Both the position numbers and the translations under genes were made by a program. The notes below the pieces were generated by a model. It was given only the letters and a program-made list of their open reading frames with translations. It was not told where the DNA came from and ran no database searches. Source: an uncultured Collinsella sp. (GTDB lineage Bacteria > Actinomycetota > Coriobacteriia > Coriobacteriales > Coriobacteriaceae). From it: a DNA stretch of 10,544 nucleotides. Positions 1 through 8,385 of this stretch are shown one piece after another. The stretch lies in assembly GCA_900551195.1 (NCBI GenBank), contig URVD01000041.1, positions 1 to 10,544 of the forward strand. The letters are read 5' to 3'. The number at the start of each line of letters is the position of its first letter. Position 1 is the stretch's first letter.

Positions 1-1226
1 ATGGAAACTCTTGAACTGGACAGCCTGGACTTGGTCGATATGGTGGTACTGGTAGCCAGGCCGATCTTCTCGGCATGCGCGATGCACGCGCGCCAGTCGG
101 TGTCGGGATGCGTGATGCAGAAGGGATCCTTGGCCTGCTCGCCCTCCAGATGCTCGTGATTATGCTCCATCTTGGCCGCGCTGTCGGTAAGCTCGGTGTT
201 AGGCAGCGGCTCGGATGCCATGACGGCATCGGCGCAGGCCTGGTCGATGGCGACCGGGTCGAAGCTCGCGAACATGCCGATGTCGTTGACGATGGGCGTG
301 TCATTCTCGGGATGGCAGTCGCAGTTGGGGCTGATGTCCATGGCGAGCGAGATATGGAAGCTGGGGCGATCCTGGACAACGGCCTTCGTATACTCGGCGA
401 TCTTGTAGTTGAGTACGTCGGCCGCGGCATCATAGTCGGGCTTGATGCAGTCCTGGTTGCACGCCGCAATGCAGCGTCCGCAGCCCACGCAGCGATCGTG
501 GTCGATGGTAGCCACGTGAACCGTGCGGGTGCTGCCGTTGGCAAGCTCGCGCTCACGCGTACCGTCAAACGTGATGGCGCTGTGCGCGCAAATCTTCTCG
601 CAGGCACGGCAACCTACGCAGTTGGTAGTATCGACGCTCGGCTTGCCGGCGGCATGCTGCTCCATCTTGCCGGCACGGCTGCCGCCTCCCATGCCCAGGT
701 TCTTCATGGCGCCGCCAAAGCCCGCCTGCTCATGACCCTTAAAGTGCGTAAGGCTGATCACGATGTCGGCATCCATGAGTGCCTGGCCGATCTTTGCCTC
801 GCGCACGTACTCGCCGCCCTCGACCGGAACGAGTGCCTCGTCGGTGCCCTTGAGGCCGTCTGCGATGATGATCTGGCAGCCCGTGGCATACGGGGTAAAG
901 CCGTTCTGGTAGGCGGTGTCGATGTGCTCGAGCGCGTTTTTGCGGCTACCGACATAGAGCGTGTTGCAGTCGGTGAGGAAGGGCTTGCCGCCCAGCTCCT
1001 TGACGACATCCGCGACGGCGCGGGCGTAGTTGGGGCGCAAAAAGCTCAGATTGCCCAGCTCGCCAAAGTGAATCTTGATGGCGACGAACTTGTTCTCAAA
1101 GTCGATCTGCTCGATACCGGCGCGGCGAATGAGGCGCTTGAGTTTGTCGAGCTGGCTCTCGCGAGCATGCGTGCGCAGGTTGGTGAAGTACACCTTAGCG
1201 GGTGCTGCGGGTGCAGTTGCGGTCAT
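1..1226 (-). CDS. DUF362 domain-containing protein with two 4Fe-4S clusters (3' end beyond window, probable frameshift)
   Basis: This ferredoxin-like cytoplasmic iron-sulfur protein reads from ATG at 1226 down to the left edge (408 codons, no stop seen). The N-terminal two thirds is the DUF362 fold, with KIHFGELGN near residue 51 and SLTHFKGHEQAGFGGAMKNLG near 158-178. Two CxxCxxCxxxC clusters follow: C203, C206, C209, C213 and C246, C249, C252, C256. Both are complete and predict two 4Fe-4S centres. The family's substrate is unknown; a redox or electron-transfer role is inferred. The start has a GAGGGG ribosome site at 1235-1240, 8 nt upstream. The last ~18 codons look wrong: after IGL the frame turns Ser/Thr-rich and uses ATA, AGG, TCA and AGA. 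The neighbouring frame instead reads GYQYHHIDQV with normal codons, completing an IGLG-Y ending. A one-base deletion near 55-60 is likely. Confidence 0.88.
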   Translation of the reverse strand, partial: MTATAPAAPAKVYFTNLRTHARESQLDKLKRLIRRAGIEQIDFENKFVAIKIHFGELGNLSFLRPNYARAVADVVKELGGKPFLTDCNTLYVGSRKNALEHIDTAYQNGFTPYATGCQIIIADGLKGTDEALVPVEGGEYVREAKIGQALMDADIVISLTHFKGHEQAGFGGAMKNLGMGGGSRAGKMEQHAAGKPSVDTTNCVGCRACEKICAHSAITFDGTRERELANGSTRTVHVATIDHDRCVGCGRCIAACNQDCIKPDYDAAADVLNYKIAEYTKAVVQDRPSFHISLAMDISPNCDCHPENDTPIVNDIGMFASFDPVAIDQACADAVMASEPLPNTELTDSAAKMEHNHEHLEGEQAKDPFCITHPDTDWRACIAHAEKIGLATSTTISTKSRLSSSRVS

Positions 1227-1269
1227 ATATCTATCCCCTCGGTCTATATGGCGTTACAGACATAAGAGG

Positions 1270-1300
1270 ATGGTACCCGTTGAAGTAGGGTCGAAGTCAA
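1270..1300 (-). promoter_or_regulatory. Candidate promoter of the DUF362 gene, 19-bp spacer
   Basis: On the minus strand a TTGACT -35 box (1295-1300) is followed after 19 bp by TACCAT (1270-1275). Transcription would start near 1263, leaving a leader of about 37 nt that includes the GAGGGG ribosome site. A 19-bp spacer is longer than optimal and is the hallmark of MerR-family activated promoters. The spacer holds ACCC and GGGT half-sites but no long perfect dyad. Assignment to a MerR regulator is inference only. Confidence 0.4.
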
Positions 1301-1320
1301 GCGCAACACCGAGTCGTTAG

Positions 1321-1445
1321 GCACTCATTGGGGACAGACTTAAATGAGTACCGCCAGGGACAGTCCTTGCCAGCCCGGCCAGCGAGCCGGCGAATCGTCA
1401 AAGACTGTCCCCGATGACCAGTCATTTAAGAACGTCCCCGATGAC
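1321..1445. repeat. GGGGAC-type repeat cassette, copy 1 (REP-like)
   Basis: This structured intergenic repeat lies between the DUF362 promoter and the stop codon of the FtsX-type permease. It starts with a 22-nt segment (1321-1342) identical to 4938-4959, which forms a small hairpin (ACTCATT 1323-1329 with AATGAGT 1343-1349). A second inverted repeat pairs GGGACAGTC (1357-1365) with GACTGTCCC (1403-1411) and encloses an inner CCGGC/GCCGG hairpin (1375-1379 with 1386-1390). It ends with a direct repeat, GTCCCCGATGAC, at 1407-1418 and 1434-1445, a 27-bp period. The last base belongs to the permease stop codon. It resembles REP elements mobilised by RAYT-type (Y1) transposases, but no transposase gene is in the window. 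Confidence 0.75.
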
Positions 1446-4111
1446 TACTCTTGCACCTTGAGGGCCTCGGCTAGGCTGACGCGCTTGATAGAGCGCGTGT
1501 GCAGCAGCGCCACGACCAGGTAGGTCGCAAAGCCAATGCCGACGCATGCAGCCATGGACCAAGCGGGCACGTAGATCTCGATATTGCCGTTGTAGGCGAG
1601 CAGCATCGAGCGGAAGATGGCCGTGAGCGAGCCAATAATGACCGGCAGGCTCAGCACGAGCGACGCCGCCACGCACAGCGTGATCGAGCGGATGTACAGA
1701 TGCGAGATCTCGCTATCTCGATAGCCAAAGACTTTCATATAGCTAATCGAACGGGCGCTGTGGTCGATCACCGCCTTGGTCAGCAGGTACATAAACAGCA
1801 GGAAGATAAACACCGCGAGCCCGACCATCATGCCGATCATTTTGCTCATCATGCCGATGAACTGGTCGCCCACGGCGCGCATGTCGTCGGGCGTGGTGTC
1901 GCCGGCAAAGTAGCGCGCGTCGAGGTCGAGCTTCTCGTCGCTCACATAGCCGTTAAAGTAGGCGGCATCGTTGTCGAACAGCTCGTTAAAGTCATCGATA
2001 CTCATATAGATATTCATGTCCGACTTGGAGCCCCAGGCACAGTCCTTGCCCGCGTACTTAAGAGAATAATCCCGAGCCTCGTACTTGTCGCGAAGCTCGA
2101 CCTTCTGGCCCTCGCTCCAGCCAAACTTATCGAGCAGACCGCCGCCAAAGACGACGCGCCCGTCGCCGACGTTGAGGTCTTTCCAATAGCGCGAATGAGA
2201 TGAAATGCCGTAGACGGAAATCGTCTCCTCGCCATTACCATCGCCGCGGTCGTATTGCAGCTGGTAAACGGCATATTTCTCGGCCTGCGCGATTGCGCCC
2301 GCGCCGTTGTCGGTCGTATTGACCGGGTGGATATCGTCGTTGTCAGTGTCGATCTTAGAGGCCTTGTCGATCAGATCGATGGCCTCATCGCGGTTGCAGC
2401 CGAGGGCGTCGGCAAGATCGTCAAGGCGCGCGTAGAGCGCATCCTTCTTGTCCTGGACCTTGGCAAGCGCATCCTGCGCTGCGGTCAGGCTCTCGGCAGA
2501 CGGAGATGCGGTCGCGGCATCGGCTGCCGTCTGCGCCGCATCGGCCGCGCCGTCAAGCTCGTCATCGGCATCCTGGGCGGCAGAAAGCAGCGCGCCGTCA
2601 ACCGACTGCAAGCGCTCGAGTGCCGACCACTGCTCGCGCTCCTCGGCAGTGCCCTCGAGCTCCAGCGGCGCCTTGAGTGTGTACTGATGCTCGGCGACCA
2701 GGCTCGTCTCGAGGTTGTCCGCATAGTGCGTCATCGTGGGCAGGATCGCCAGACCAAAGAGCAAAAGCAGCGACCCAAACGCGATGCCCACGAAGAGCGT
2801 GGCGAAGTTGCCCAGGTTGCGCAGGAAGACGCGCAGGCGGAAGCGCGAGACAAAGCCCATGCGCTCCGGCAGCTGCAGGCCGCGCTTGGTGCCCGATTTG
2901 CCGCTCGCCTCGTGACGAAGGAACTGCAACGGCGTCTTGCCCATCTTGCGAAGCAGGCCCACCAGCGTGATGAGGATGAGCGCGGCGGCGGGAACCACGG
3001 CGCACTTCACAAAGATCTCCCAGCTCCAGTACACCTGGAAGGGCGGCAGGCTGTACGAGCCGTAGTAGAGACCGCGCATGGGCTCGGTAAAGAACGCAAC
3101 GCCGAGAGCGGTGCCCAGTAGCGCCGCGGCCACGCCTACGATGGCGGGAAGCGCTAGGTAGTGCAGCACGATTTCGCGACGGCGATAGCCGCTGGCGAGC
3201 AGCGTGCCGATGATGGCGCTCTCCTCCTCGATGGTGGCGTCGGTGAGCACCACAAAGACAAACGCCATGATCACGATGATGATGTCGAGCAACGTCATCC
3301 ACATCATGGAGTCGCCGTCCACGTCGTCGCGCGCATAGCCAATGCCCTGATTGGAATCGGCATCGATCAGATCGTCCACGCGCGCATCGGCATCGGTCAG
3401 CGCCTCGACCATATCCTGCTCCGCATCGATGCGATCCGCGGTGGGGAGATCGCGATCGGTAAAGGTAAAGGAGTAGGTGTAGGCAGGCGCGCCGCCGGCG
3501 TCCTCAAGCGCGGCAAAGCCGGCGTCGGTGACCTCGGCCACGCCGTACGTGATGGTGTTCACCGTAAAGTCCGAATTGTTGAGGAACAGCGCCTGGCTAT
3601 CGGGCTGGGTCATGATGCCGCAGATGGTGTAGGTGCGGCCCTCAAGCTCGACCTTATCGCCCACGGCGAGGTCGTTGTTGGTGGCGAAAACACGGTCGAT
3701 TGCCACCTCATCGTCCGTCTTGGGCTGCCTGCCCTCACAGTAGGACGCGATATCGACCTTGGTGCGGTGTGCATAGGTGCGCAGGGTGCGCTTGGTGCCG
3801 TCGTCGCCGGCGGTCTTTTTGATGATGGCGTCGATGGAGAAATTCTTGTAGAGCGTGACGCCGCCGACGTCGTCGGCTGCATCCTCGGCTGCCTTGAGCT
3901 GGTCTTTGGTGGCCTCGAAGGAGGTAGTCACGCGGCCGTCCTCGATCGTGTACTCGTCGCGCATGTCGTCGATGAGGCAGCCGATGGAATGCGCCGCGAG
4001 CAAAAAGCCCGAGGTAAGGGCGATGCTTCCGCACATAAGCAAAAAGATGCCCAGGTACTTGCCGATATTGCGGCGCAGCTCGCGCGGGAGACGTTTTGCG
4101 AGAGGTGTCAT
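1445..4111 (-). CDS. MacB/FtsX-type ABC transporter permease, 888 aa
   Basis: This large membrane subunit is the partner of the ATPase encoded just upstream. The fold is two FtsX domains. A first membrane helix lies at ~20-45, then an extracytoplasmic domain at ~46-265. Three helices follow (~268-290, 316-341, 367-388), then a fifth (~435-458). A second external domain spans ~460-755, and three helices end the protein (~758-780, 807-832, 851-872). It closes with RSIKRVSLAEALKVQE, typical of FtsX permease C-termini. Residues ~505-590 of the second external domain are an Ala/Asp-rich, probably coiled-coil stretch. ATG 4111 is preferred, with AGGCGG just upstream and 8 nt after the ATPase stop; a TTG at 4126 would add 5 codons and overlap the ATPase. 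The transported substrate is unknown. Members export peptides or lipoproteins, or act mechanically on the envelope without classical transport. The stop touches the repeat cassette. Confidence 0.93.
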   Translation of the reverse strand: MTPLAKRLPRELRRNIGKYLGIFLLMCGSIALTSGFLLAAHSIGCLIDDMRDEYTIEDGRVTTSFEATKDQLKAAEDAADDVGGVTLYKNFSIDAIIKKTAGDDGTKRTLRTYAHRTKVDIASYCEGRQPKTDDEVAIDRVFATNNDLAVGDKVELEGRTYTICGIMTQPDSQALFLNNSDFTVNTITYGVAEVTDAGFAALEDAGGAPAYTYSFTFTDRDLPTADRIDAEQDMVEALTDADARVDDLIDADSNQGIGYARDDVDGDSMMWMTLLDIIIVIMAFVFVVLTDATIEEESAIIGTLLASGYRRREIVLHYLALPAIVGVAAALLGTALGVAFFTEPMRGLYYGSYSLPPFQVYWSWEIFVKCAVVPAAALILITLVGLLRKMGKTPLQFLRHEASGKSGTKRGLQLPERMGFVSRFRLRVFLRNLGNFATLFVGIAFGSLLLLFGLAILPTMTHYADNLETSLVAEHQYTLKAPLELEGTAEEREQWSALERLQSVDGALLSAAQDADDELDGAADAAQTAADAATASPSAESLTAAQDALAKVQDKKDALYARLDDLADALGCNRDEAIDLIDKASKIDTDNDDIHPVNTTDNGAGAIAQAEKYAVYQLQYDRGDGNGEETISVYGISSHSRYWKDLNVGDGRVVFGGGLLDKFGWSEGQKVELRDKYEARDYSLKYAGKDCAWGSKSDMNIYMSIDDFNELFDNDAAYFNGYVSDEKLDLDARYFAGDTTPDDMRAVGDQFIGMMSKMIGMMVGLAVFIFLLFMYLLTKAVIDHSARSISYMKVFGYRDSEISHLYIRSITLCVAASLVLSLPVIIGSLTAIFRSMLLAYNGNIEIYVPAWSMAACVGIGFATYLVVALLHTRSIKRVSLAEALKVQE

Positions 4112-4119
4112 GGCGCCGC

Positions 4120-4833
<714 letters not shown>

Positions 4834-4839
4834 GCTATC
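4834..4839 (-). other. Spacer immediately 5' of the MacB-type ATPase start, with ribosome site just beyond
   Basis: The minus strand reads GGGGGATAGC and then ATG at 4833. The purine run is complementary to the 16S 3' end and fixes the start; no other in-frame start lies closely upstream. Confidence 0.5.
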
Positions 4840-4896
4840 CCCCGTTGTTAGCCTTCTGCTACTTTTCTAGGGTAATAGTAAACCTGGGCGAACTAT

Positions 4897-4925
4897 TTTT
4901 TAGCGACAGGCGCAATTTTTTCCAA
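4897..4925 (-). promoter_or_regulatory. Candidate promoter of the MacB-like ATPase/permease operon
   Basis: The 4855-4930 stretch is markedly AT-rich in an otherwise GC-rich window. On the minus strand TTGGAA (4920-4925) and TAAAAA (4897-4902) are separated by 17 bp, each matching the sigma-A consensus at four of six positions. Transcription would start near 4890, about 56 nt before the ATG. Other box pairings are possible in this AT-rich run (for example TACTAT at 4875-4880), so the exact boxes are uncertain. Confidence 0.35.
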
Positions 4926-4936
4926 ACCAGTCATTG

Positions 4937-5046
4937 GGCACTCATTGGGGACAGACTTATATGACTGAAACAACTCATTTAAGTCTGTCCCCAATGAGTG
5001 CCGGGACTGTCCCCAAGTGCCAGCAGGAAAGGAACGTCCCCAAGTG
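4937..5046. repeat. GGGGAC-type repeat cassette, copy 2, with a 23-bp perfect inverted repeat
   Basis: The arms 4937-4959 and 4980-5002 are perfectly complementary over 23 bp. After one mismatch the stem gains four more pairs (4961-4964 with 4975-4978), leaving a 10-nt loop. The 22 nt at 4938-4959 are identical to 1321-1342 in copy 1. As in copy 1, a direct repeat follows: GTCCCCAAGTG at 5009-5019 and 5036-5046, again with a 27-bp period. It lies 11 bp from the stop codon of the ABC-2 permease, so both cassettes sit at the 3' end of a minus-strand exporter operon. There is no T-tract on either side, so it is not a canonical intrinsic terminator. It could still stabilise or attenuate transcripts. 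Confidence 0.8.
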
Positions 5047-5057
5047 ACGGGTTACGG

Positions 5058-6263
5058 CTAGGCGTGGGATTTGGCGTGTGCGAGGGCTAGGCCTACGGCG
5101 GCGATGGCGGCGGCGAAGAGCACGGTGACGCCCAGGTCACAGACGATGTCGCCCAACACGGCAGACGTCAGGTCCGAGGCAAGCGCCTTGCCGATTGCGT
5201 CGTTCACCCAATACGTCGGCACAAAGTGCGCCACCGTCTGCACGGCCGAGCCCATGAGCGACAGCGGCATCCAGGCGCCGCCCAAAAACGTCATGAGCAT
5301 GCCGAGCAGGTTGCCCACACCGTTGAGCAGCTCCTCGCGCGCGCCCAGGCTCGACAGCGTAAAGCCAACGGCCAGCGGCGTGCACGCCAGGGCAAACGTT
5401 GCCGCCAGCGCCAGGCACACGCGGCCCACGCCGACCTCGGCAACCGCGCCGGCAAAGCCCACGACGCCCATCATGCTCGACACAAGCCAGATGCAAACGG
5501 TGAGCACGGCGGCGGCCGCGAACACAGCGAGCGAACGCTGGCGCTCAGAGACCGGGCTGGCATCCATGCGGCGCACGCGCTCGGGCTCGTTCATGCCCGA
5601 AAACACCAGTCCCACCGACACGATGACCGACGAGATGATCGCGTACGCGCCAAAGTTGAAGTACGACTCGAGCGTGGTAGCAGCAGTCGAGTCGACCTTG
5701 ACCTGCTCGATCTGGACCTCCGCGCGCTTTGCGGCCGCGTGCTCGGCGGCCCTTGCGACGTCACCGTTGGAGGCAGCGGGTTCAAGCGCCGCCGCAGCGC
5801 CCGCGAGCGAGATCCAGCGCGAGGCCTCGGCGGACGAAAGCGCCGCCGCCATGGTGCCAGAGCCGTAGGTCACATCGAGCTTGGGCAAGTCCTCCCCCGC
5901 ACGGGCGGCCGCAACAAGATCGTCCTCAAACCCCTCCGGGATAAAGAACACGCAATCGGCGCTGCCCTTGGCGCTGTTGCTCTTGGAGAGCGCGTCCGCA
6001 AGGTCGTACGTGTCGTCGCCGACGCCCGTGACCAGGTGAAAGCGCGAACCCAGGTGCCTGGTAAGTGCCCGCGAAAGATCGCTGCCGTCGCGGTCGACCA
6101 CAATCACGTTGGCGTCGTAGGGCTTGTACTCGGTCAGCTGCGACGAGTTCCAGCTCACCGAGGCCGCGATGAATACGCCCATGAGCGAGATGAACACCGT
6201 ATAGATGAGCAGGTAGAACGGGTGCGCCAGCGCCATGCGAAGCGCAGTCTTAAAGGTGCTCAT
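5058..6263 (-). CDS. ABC-2 type transporter permease (second subunit), 401 aa
   Basis: This is a membrane subunit of the three-gene ABC-2 exporter. One N-terminal helix (~16-36) is followed by a long extracytoplasmic domain (~37-203) containing an Ala-rich helical part (~152-190). A cluster of about five or six helices follows (~205-225, 245-270, 281-303, 314-333, perhaps 335-350, and 372-395). This is the ABC2_membrane_3 (YhgE/DrrB-like exporter) layout. ATG 6263 is chosen because GGAAGGAG (6269-6276) lies 5 nt upstream, whereas a TTG at 6278 would consume that site. The gene overlaps the preceding permease by 14 nt, so its ribosome site lies inside the upstream coding sequence and translation is probably coupled. 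It resembles the upstream permease in architecture, so the two likely form a heterodimer. The substrate is unknown; drug, peptide or lipid export is typical. Confidence 0.9.
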   Translation of the reverse strand: MSTFKTALRMALAHPFYLLIYTVFISLMGVFIAASVSWNSSQLTEYKPYDANVIVVDRDGSDLSRALTRHLGSRFHLVTGVGDDTYDLADALSKSNSAKGSADCVFFIPEGFEDDLVAAARAGEDLPKLDVTYGSGTMAAALSSAEASRWISLAGAAAALEPAASNGDVARAAEHAAAKRAEVQIEQVKVDSTAATTLESYFNFGAYAIISSVIVSVGLVFSGMNEPERVRRMDASPVSERQRSLAVFAAAAVLTVCIWLVSSMMGVVGFAGAVAEVGVGRVCLALAATFALACTPLAVGFTLSSLGAREELLNGVGNLLGMLMTFLGGAWMPLSLMGSAVQTVAHFVPTYWVNDAIGKALASDLTSAVLGDIVCDLGVTVLFAAAIAAVGLALAHAKSHA

Positions 6264-7437
6264 AGCGGCTCCTTCCAAAGATCAGCGTAGCGGCGGCAAC
6301 GAACAGCAGCGCCATAAGGACCAGCGCGCCGGCGCGAACGGCAAAGGGGCCCAGGTCCTCAAAGAAATACAGGCGGTTGAACATGTCGCAGATGAGCTTG
6401 ACGGGGTTGAACCAGCACTCGGCCGGGCAGGCGTGGGCGACGTCGTCGGCAAGCGCCATCGCCGGCTCGCCGTAGAGGCCGGCGAACAGGGCGCACGTGG
6501 TAGCAAAGCCCGTAAGGATGCCCGACTTGGACGCCTTGCCACCCTTAACGGGAAGCGTGCCCACAAAGAGCCCCAGGCCCGTGGCGGCAAGCGCGGATAC
6601 AGCACCGCCCAGCAGGCACAGCCCCTCGCGCCCGCCAAAGTCGACGCCAACGACTAGGCGCACGTAACCAATCGCGATCGTCATCGAGGCGAAGGAGACC
6701 AGCCACGAGCCGACAAAAATGCCGGCCAGCGACGCCGTCTTGGAAAGGCCGCCCACGCAGCGGCGCGCGCCAAGGCCCGACAGATTGGGCTGCAGGTCGA
6801 CGACGCTCAAGGCGGCAAACTCGGCAGACATCATCGCGACCAGGCCAAAAAGCGCGTAATAGTAGATGACCGTGCCATCGGGCGTGGTGCGTGTCAGGCT
6901 CACACGGCGGGTGCCGCCCTCGAGCGACAGGGCGCGCGCAACCGCCTCGGGGTCGGCGAGCGCCGCCGGGTTGTCCTGGGCAATCTGGGACATGAGCTCG
7001 GCATTTTGTGTATACGAGCTTGCCACCGTCTCAAGGATGCTGCGGTCGGTGAGCACCGACGAGGCGCGCGAGCCGTCATAGCTCGAGAGCAGCGTGAGCT
7101 TGGGCGTGCCCGCAGCGTCGACCGTATAGATGCCCGCGACCTCGCCGGACTTGAGCGCACGGTTCGCGGCGTCCACATCCTCGCACTCGTGGATCTCGAG
7201 CAGCTGATCGTTGTCTTCCTTGGCAAGCGACGTCGCCACGCCCTTAAAGGTCGAAGCGTCCCAAGCCTCGTCCGCCACGACGGCAACCGGCACCGGGTCG
7301 ATCTTGCCGTCGGAGCTGAGGTTAGCAAACATAAACATGAACATCGTGGAAAGTGCGACGGGAAAGAGAGCACCCCAGACCCACGTGCTCGGCCGGCGCA
7401 GCAGCGTCTTGACCGTAGTGATGATGGTGTTGAACAT
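6250..7437 (-). CDS. ABC-2 type transporter permease (first subunit), 395 aa
   Basis: This is the first of two paired ABC-2 membrane subunits. A helix at ~17-39 (VWGALFPVALSTMFMFMFAN) leads into a large extracytoplasmic domain (~40-188). Helices follow at ~190-212, 235-263, 272-295, 306-322 and 366-387, ending with the basic tail GRSRYEHL. The single N-terminal helix, big external domain and C-terminal helix bundle fit ABC2_membrane_3 exporters. ATG 7437 has an AGGGGG ribosome site just upstream and lies 9 nt after the ATPase stop, which makes cotranscription near certain. The 3' end overlaps the next permease by 14 nt. The external domain gives no recognisable substrate motif. Confidence 0.9.
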   Translation of the reverse strand: MFNTIITTVKTLLRRPSTWVWGALFPVALSTMFMFMFANLSSDGKIDPVPVAVVADEAWDASTFKGVATSLAKEDNDQLLEIHECEDVDAANRALKSGEVAGIYTVDAAGTPKLTLLSSYDGSRASSVLTDRSILETVASSYTQNAELMSQIAQDNPAALADPEAVARALSLEGGTRRVSLTRTTPDGTVIYYYALFGLVAMMSAEFAALSVVDLQPNLSGLGARRCVGGLSKTASLAGIFVGSWLVSFASMTIAIGYVRLVVGVDFGGREGLCLLGGAVSALAATGLGLFVGTLPVKGGKASKSGILTGFATTCALFAGLYGEPAMALADDVAHACPAECWFNPVKLICDMFNRLYFFEDLGPFAVRAGALVLMALLFVAAATLIFGRSRYEHL

Positions 7438-7446
7438 GGCTGCCCC

Positions 7447-8385
7447 CTAGTCGCGCAGCTCGCGGCCGGTGATCTCGAGGAACACGTCGTTGAGGGTCGG
7501 CGGTTCGGAATAAATGCGGCCGAGCGCCACGTCATGCGAACGCAGCACATCGAGAATGTCCGTCAGGTTATGCGGGCTCGCCTCGCACGAAAATGTGAGC
7601 TGGCCCGCCGTCGCCGACAGGTCCAGGACATGCGGCAGGCTCGCGACGGCACCGAGCGCCGCGCTCGGCACCTCGCCGACCTCGATCACGATCTTCTCGC
7701 CCATCTGAATCATGCGCTTGAGCTCGTCGTTAGTGCCCTGCGCCAGCACGCGGCCGCCGTCCATGATCATGATGCGGCTGCAGATCTGCTCGACTTCCTC
7801 CATGTAATGGCTGGTGTACACCACCGTGGCGCCCTCGTCGCGCAGGCGGCAGATGCCCTCCAGGATGGCGTTGCGGCTCTGCGGATCGACTGCCACCGTG
7901 GGCTCGTCAAAGAAGATGAGCTCGGGCTTGTGCGCGATGCCACAGGCAATGTTGAGGCGGCGTGCCAAGCCGCCCGAGAGCTTTCCGGGACGAAACTTGG
8001 TAAAGTCGCCCAGGCCGACAAAGTCGATCGCCTCGTCCACCAGCGCGCGGCGGCGCTTGCGGTCGTTGACGTAGAGGCTGCAGAAATAGTCGATGTTTTC
8101 GCGCACGGTGAGCTCGTCGAACACCGCCACCTGCTGTGGCACCACGCCGACGCGACGCTTAAGGTCGTAGCGGGTGGGCGTCATGGGCTCGCCGAACAGC
8201 TCGATGGTGCCTTTGTCGTAGGAAAGCAGCTGCAAAATGCAGTTGATGGACGTGGTCTCGCCCGAGCCATTGGGGCCGAGCAGGCCAAAGATCTCGCCGG
8301 GGGCGATGCTCAGGTTAAAGTGGTCGAGCGCAATAAGGTCATCGTAGCGCTTGACGAGGTTTTCGACGTGGACGATGTCTGTCAT
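7447..8385 (-). CDS. ABC-2 exporter ATP-binding protein with Walker A lysine replaced by glutamate, 312 aa
   Basis: This is the nucleotide-binding subunit for the two ABC-2 permeases downstream, in the CcmA/DrrA-like drug and antibiotic exporter branch. Motifs run in order: Walker A GPNGSGETT at 37-45, Q-loop VPQQ near 83-85, signature LSGGLARR at 136-143, Walker B LIFFDEPTVAVD from 156 (E161), and H-loop H193 in YTSHYMEEVE. A C-terminal domain at ~220-312 ends in PTLNDVFLEITGREL, typical of the branch. The striking point is E43: codon GAG at 8257-8259 stands where lysine (AAG/AAA) is essentially invariant for phosphate binding, one base change from AAG. Everything else looks functional. It may be a real loss-of-function change, an asymmetric ATPase, or a sequence error. 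ATG 8385 has GAAGGG upstream; a longer frame to 8451 lacks a better start. Confidence 0.93.
   Translation of the reverse strand: MTDIVHVENLVKRYDDLIALDHFNLSIAPGEIFGLLGPNGSGETTSINCILQLLSYDKGTIELFGEPMTPTRYDLKRRVGVVPQQVAVFDELTVRENIDYFCSLYVNDRKRRRALVDEAIDFVGLGDFTKFRPGKLSGGLARRLNIACGIAHKPELIFFDEPTVAVDPQSRNAILEGICRLRDEGATVVYTSHYMEEVEQICSRIMIMDGGRVLAQGTNDELKRMIQMGEKIVIEVGEVPSAALGAVASLPHVLDLSATAGQLTFSCEASPHNLTDILDVLRSHDVALGRIYSEPPTLNDVFLEITGRELRD

Noticed and set aside
75..1265. A 396-codon plus-strand open frame across the DUF362 gene
   Set aside because: The minus strand encodes two perfect ferredoxin motifs over the same bases; the plus frame has no domain and no plausible start site.
1321..1445. 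CRISPR array
   Set aside because: Only two short units with 27-bp periodicity, no series of similar-sized spacers, and no cas genes nearby.
4937..5002. Intrinsic Rho-independent terminator
   Set aside because: The stem is long and perfect but no T-tract follows on either strand, and the sequence belongs to a repeat family shared with 1321-1342.
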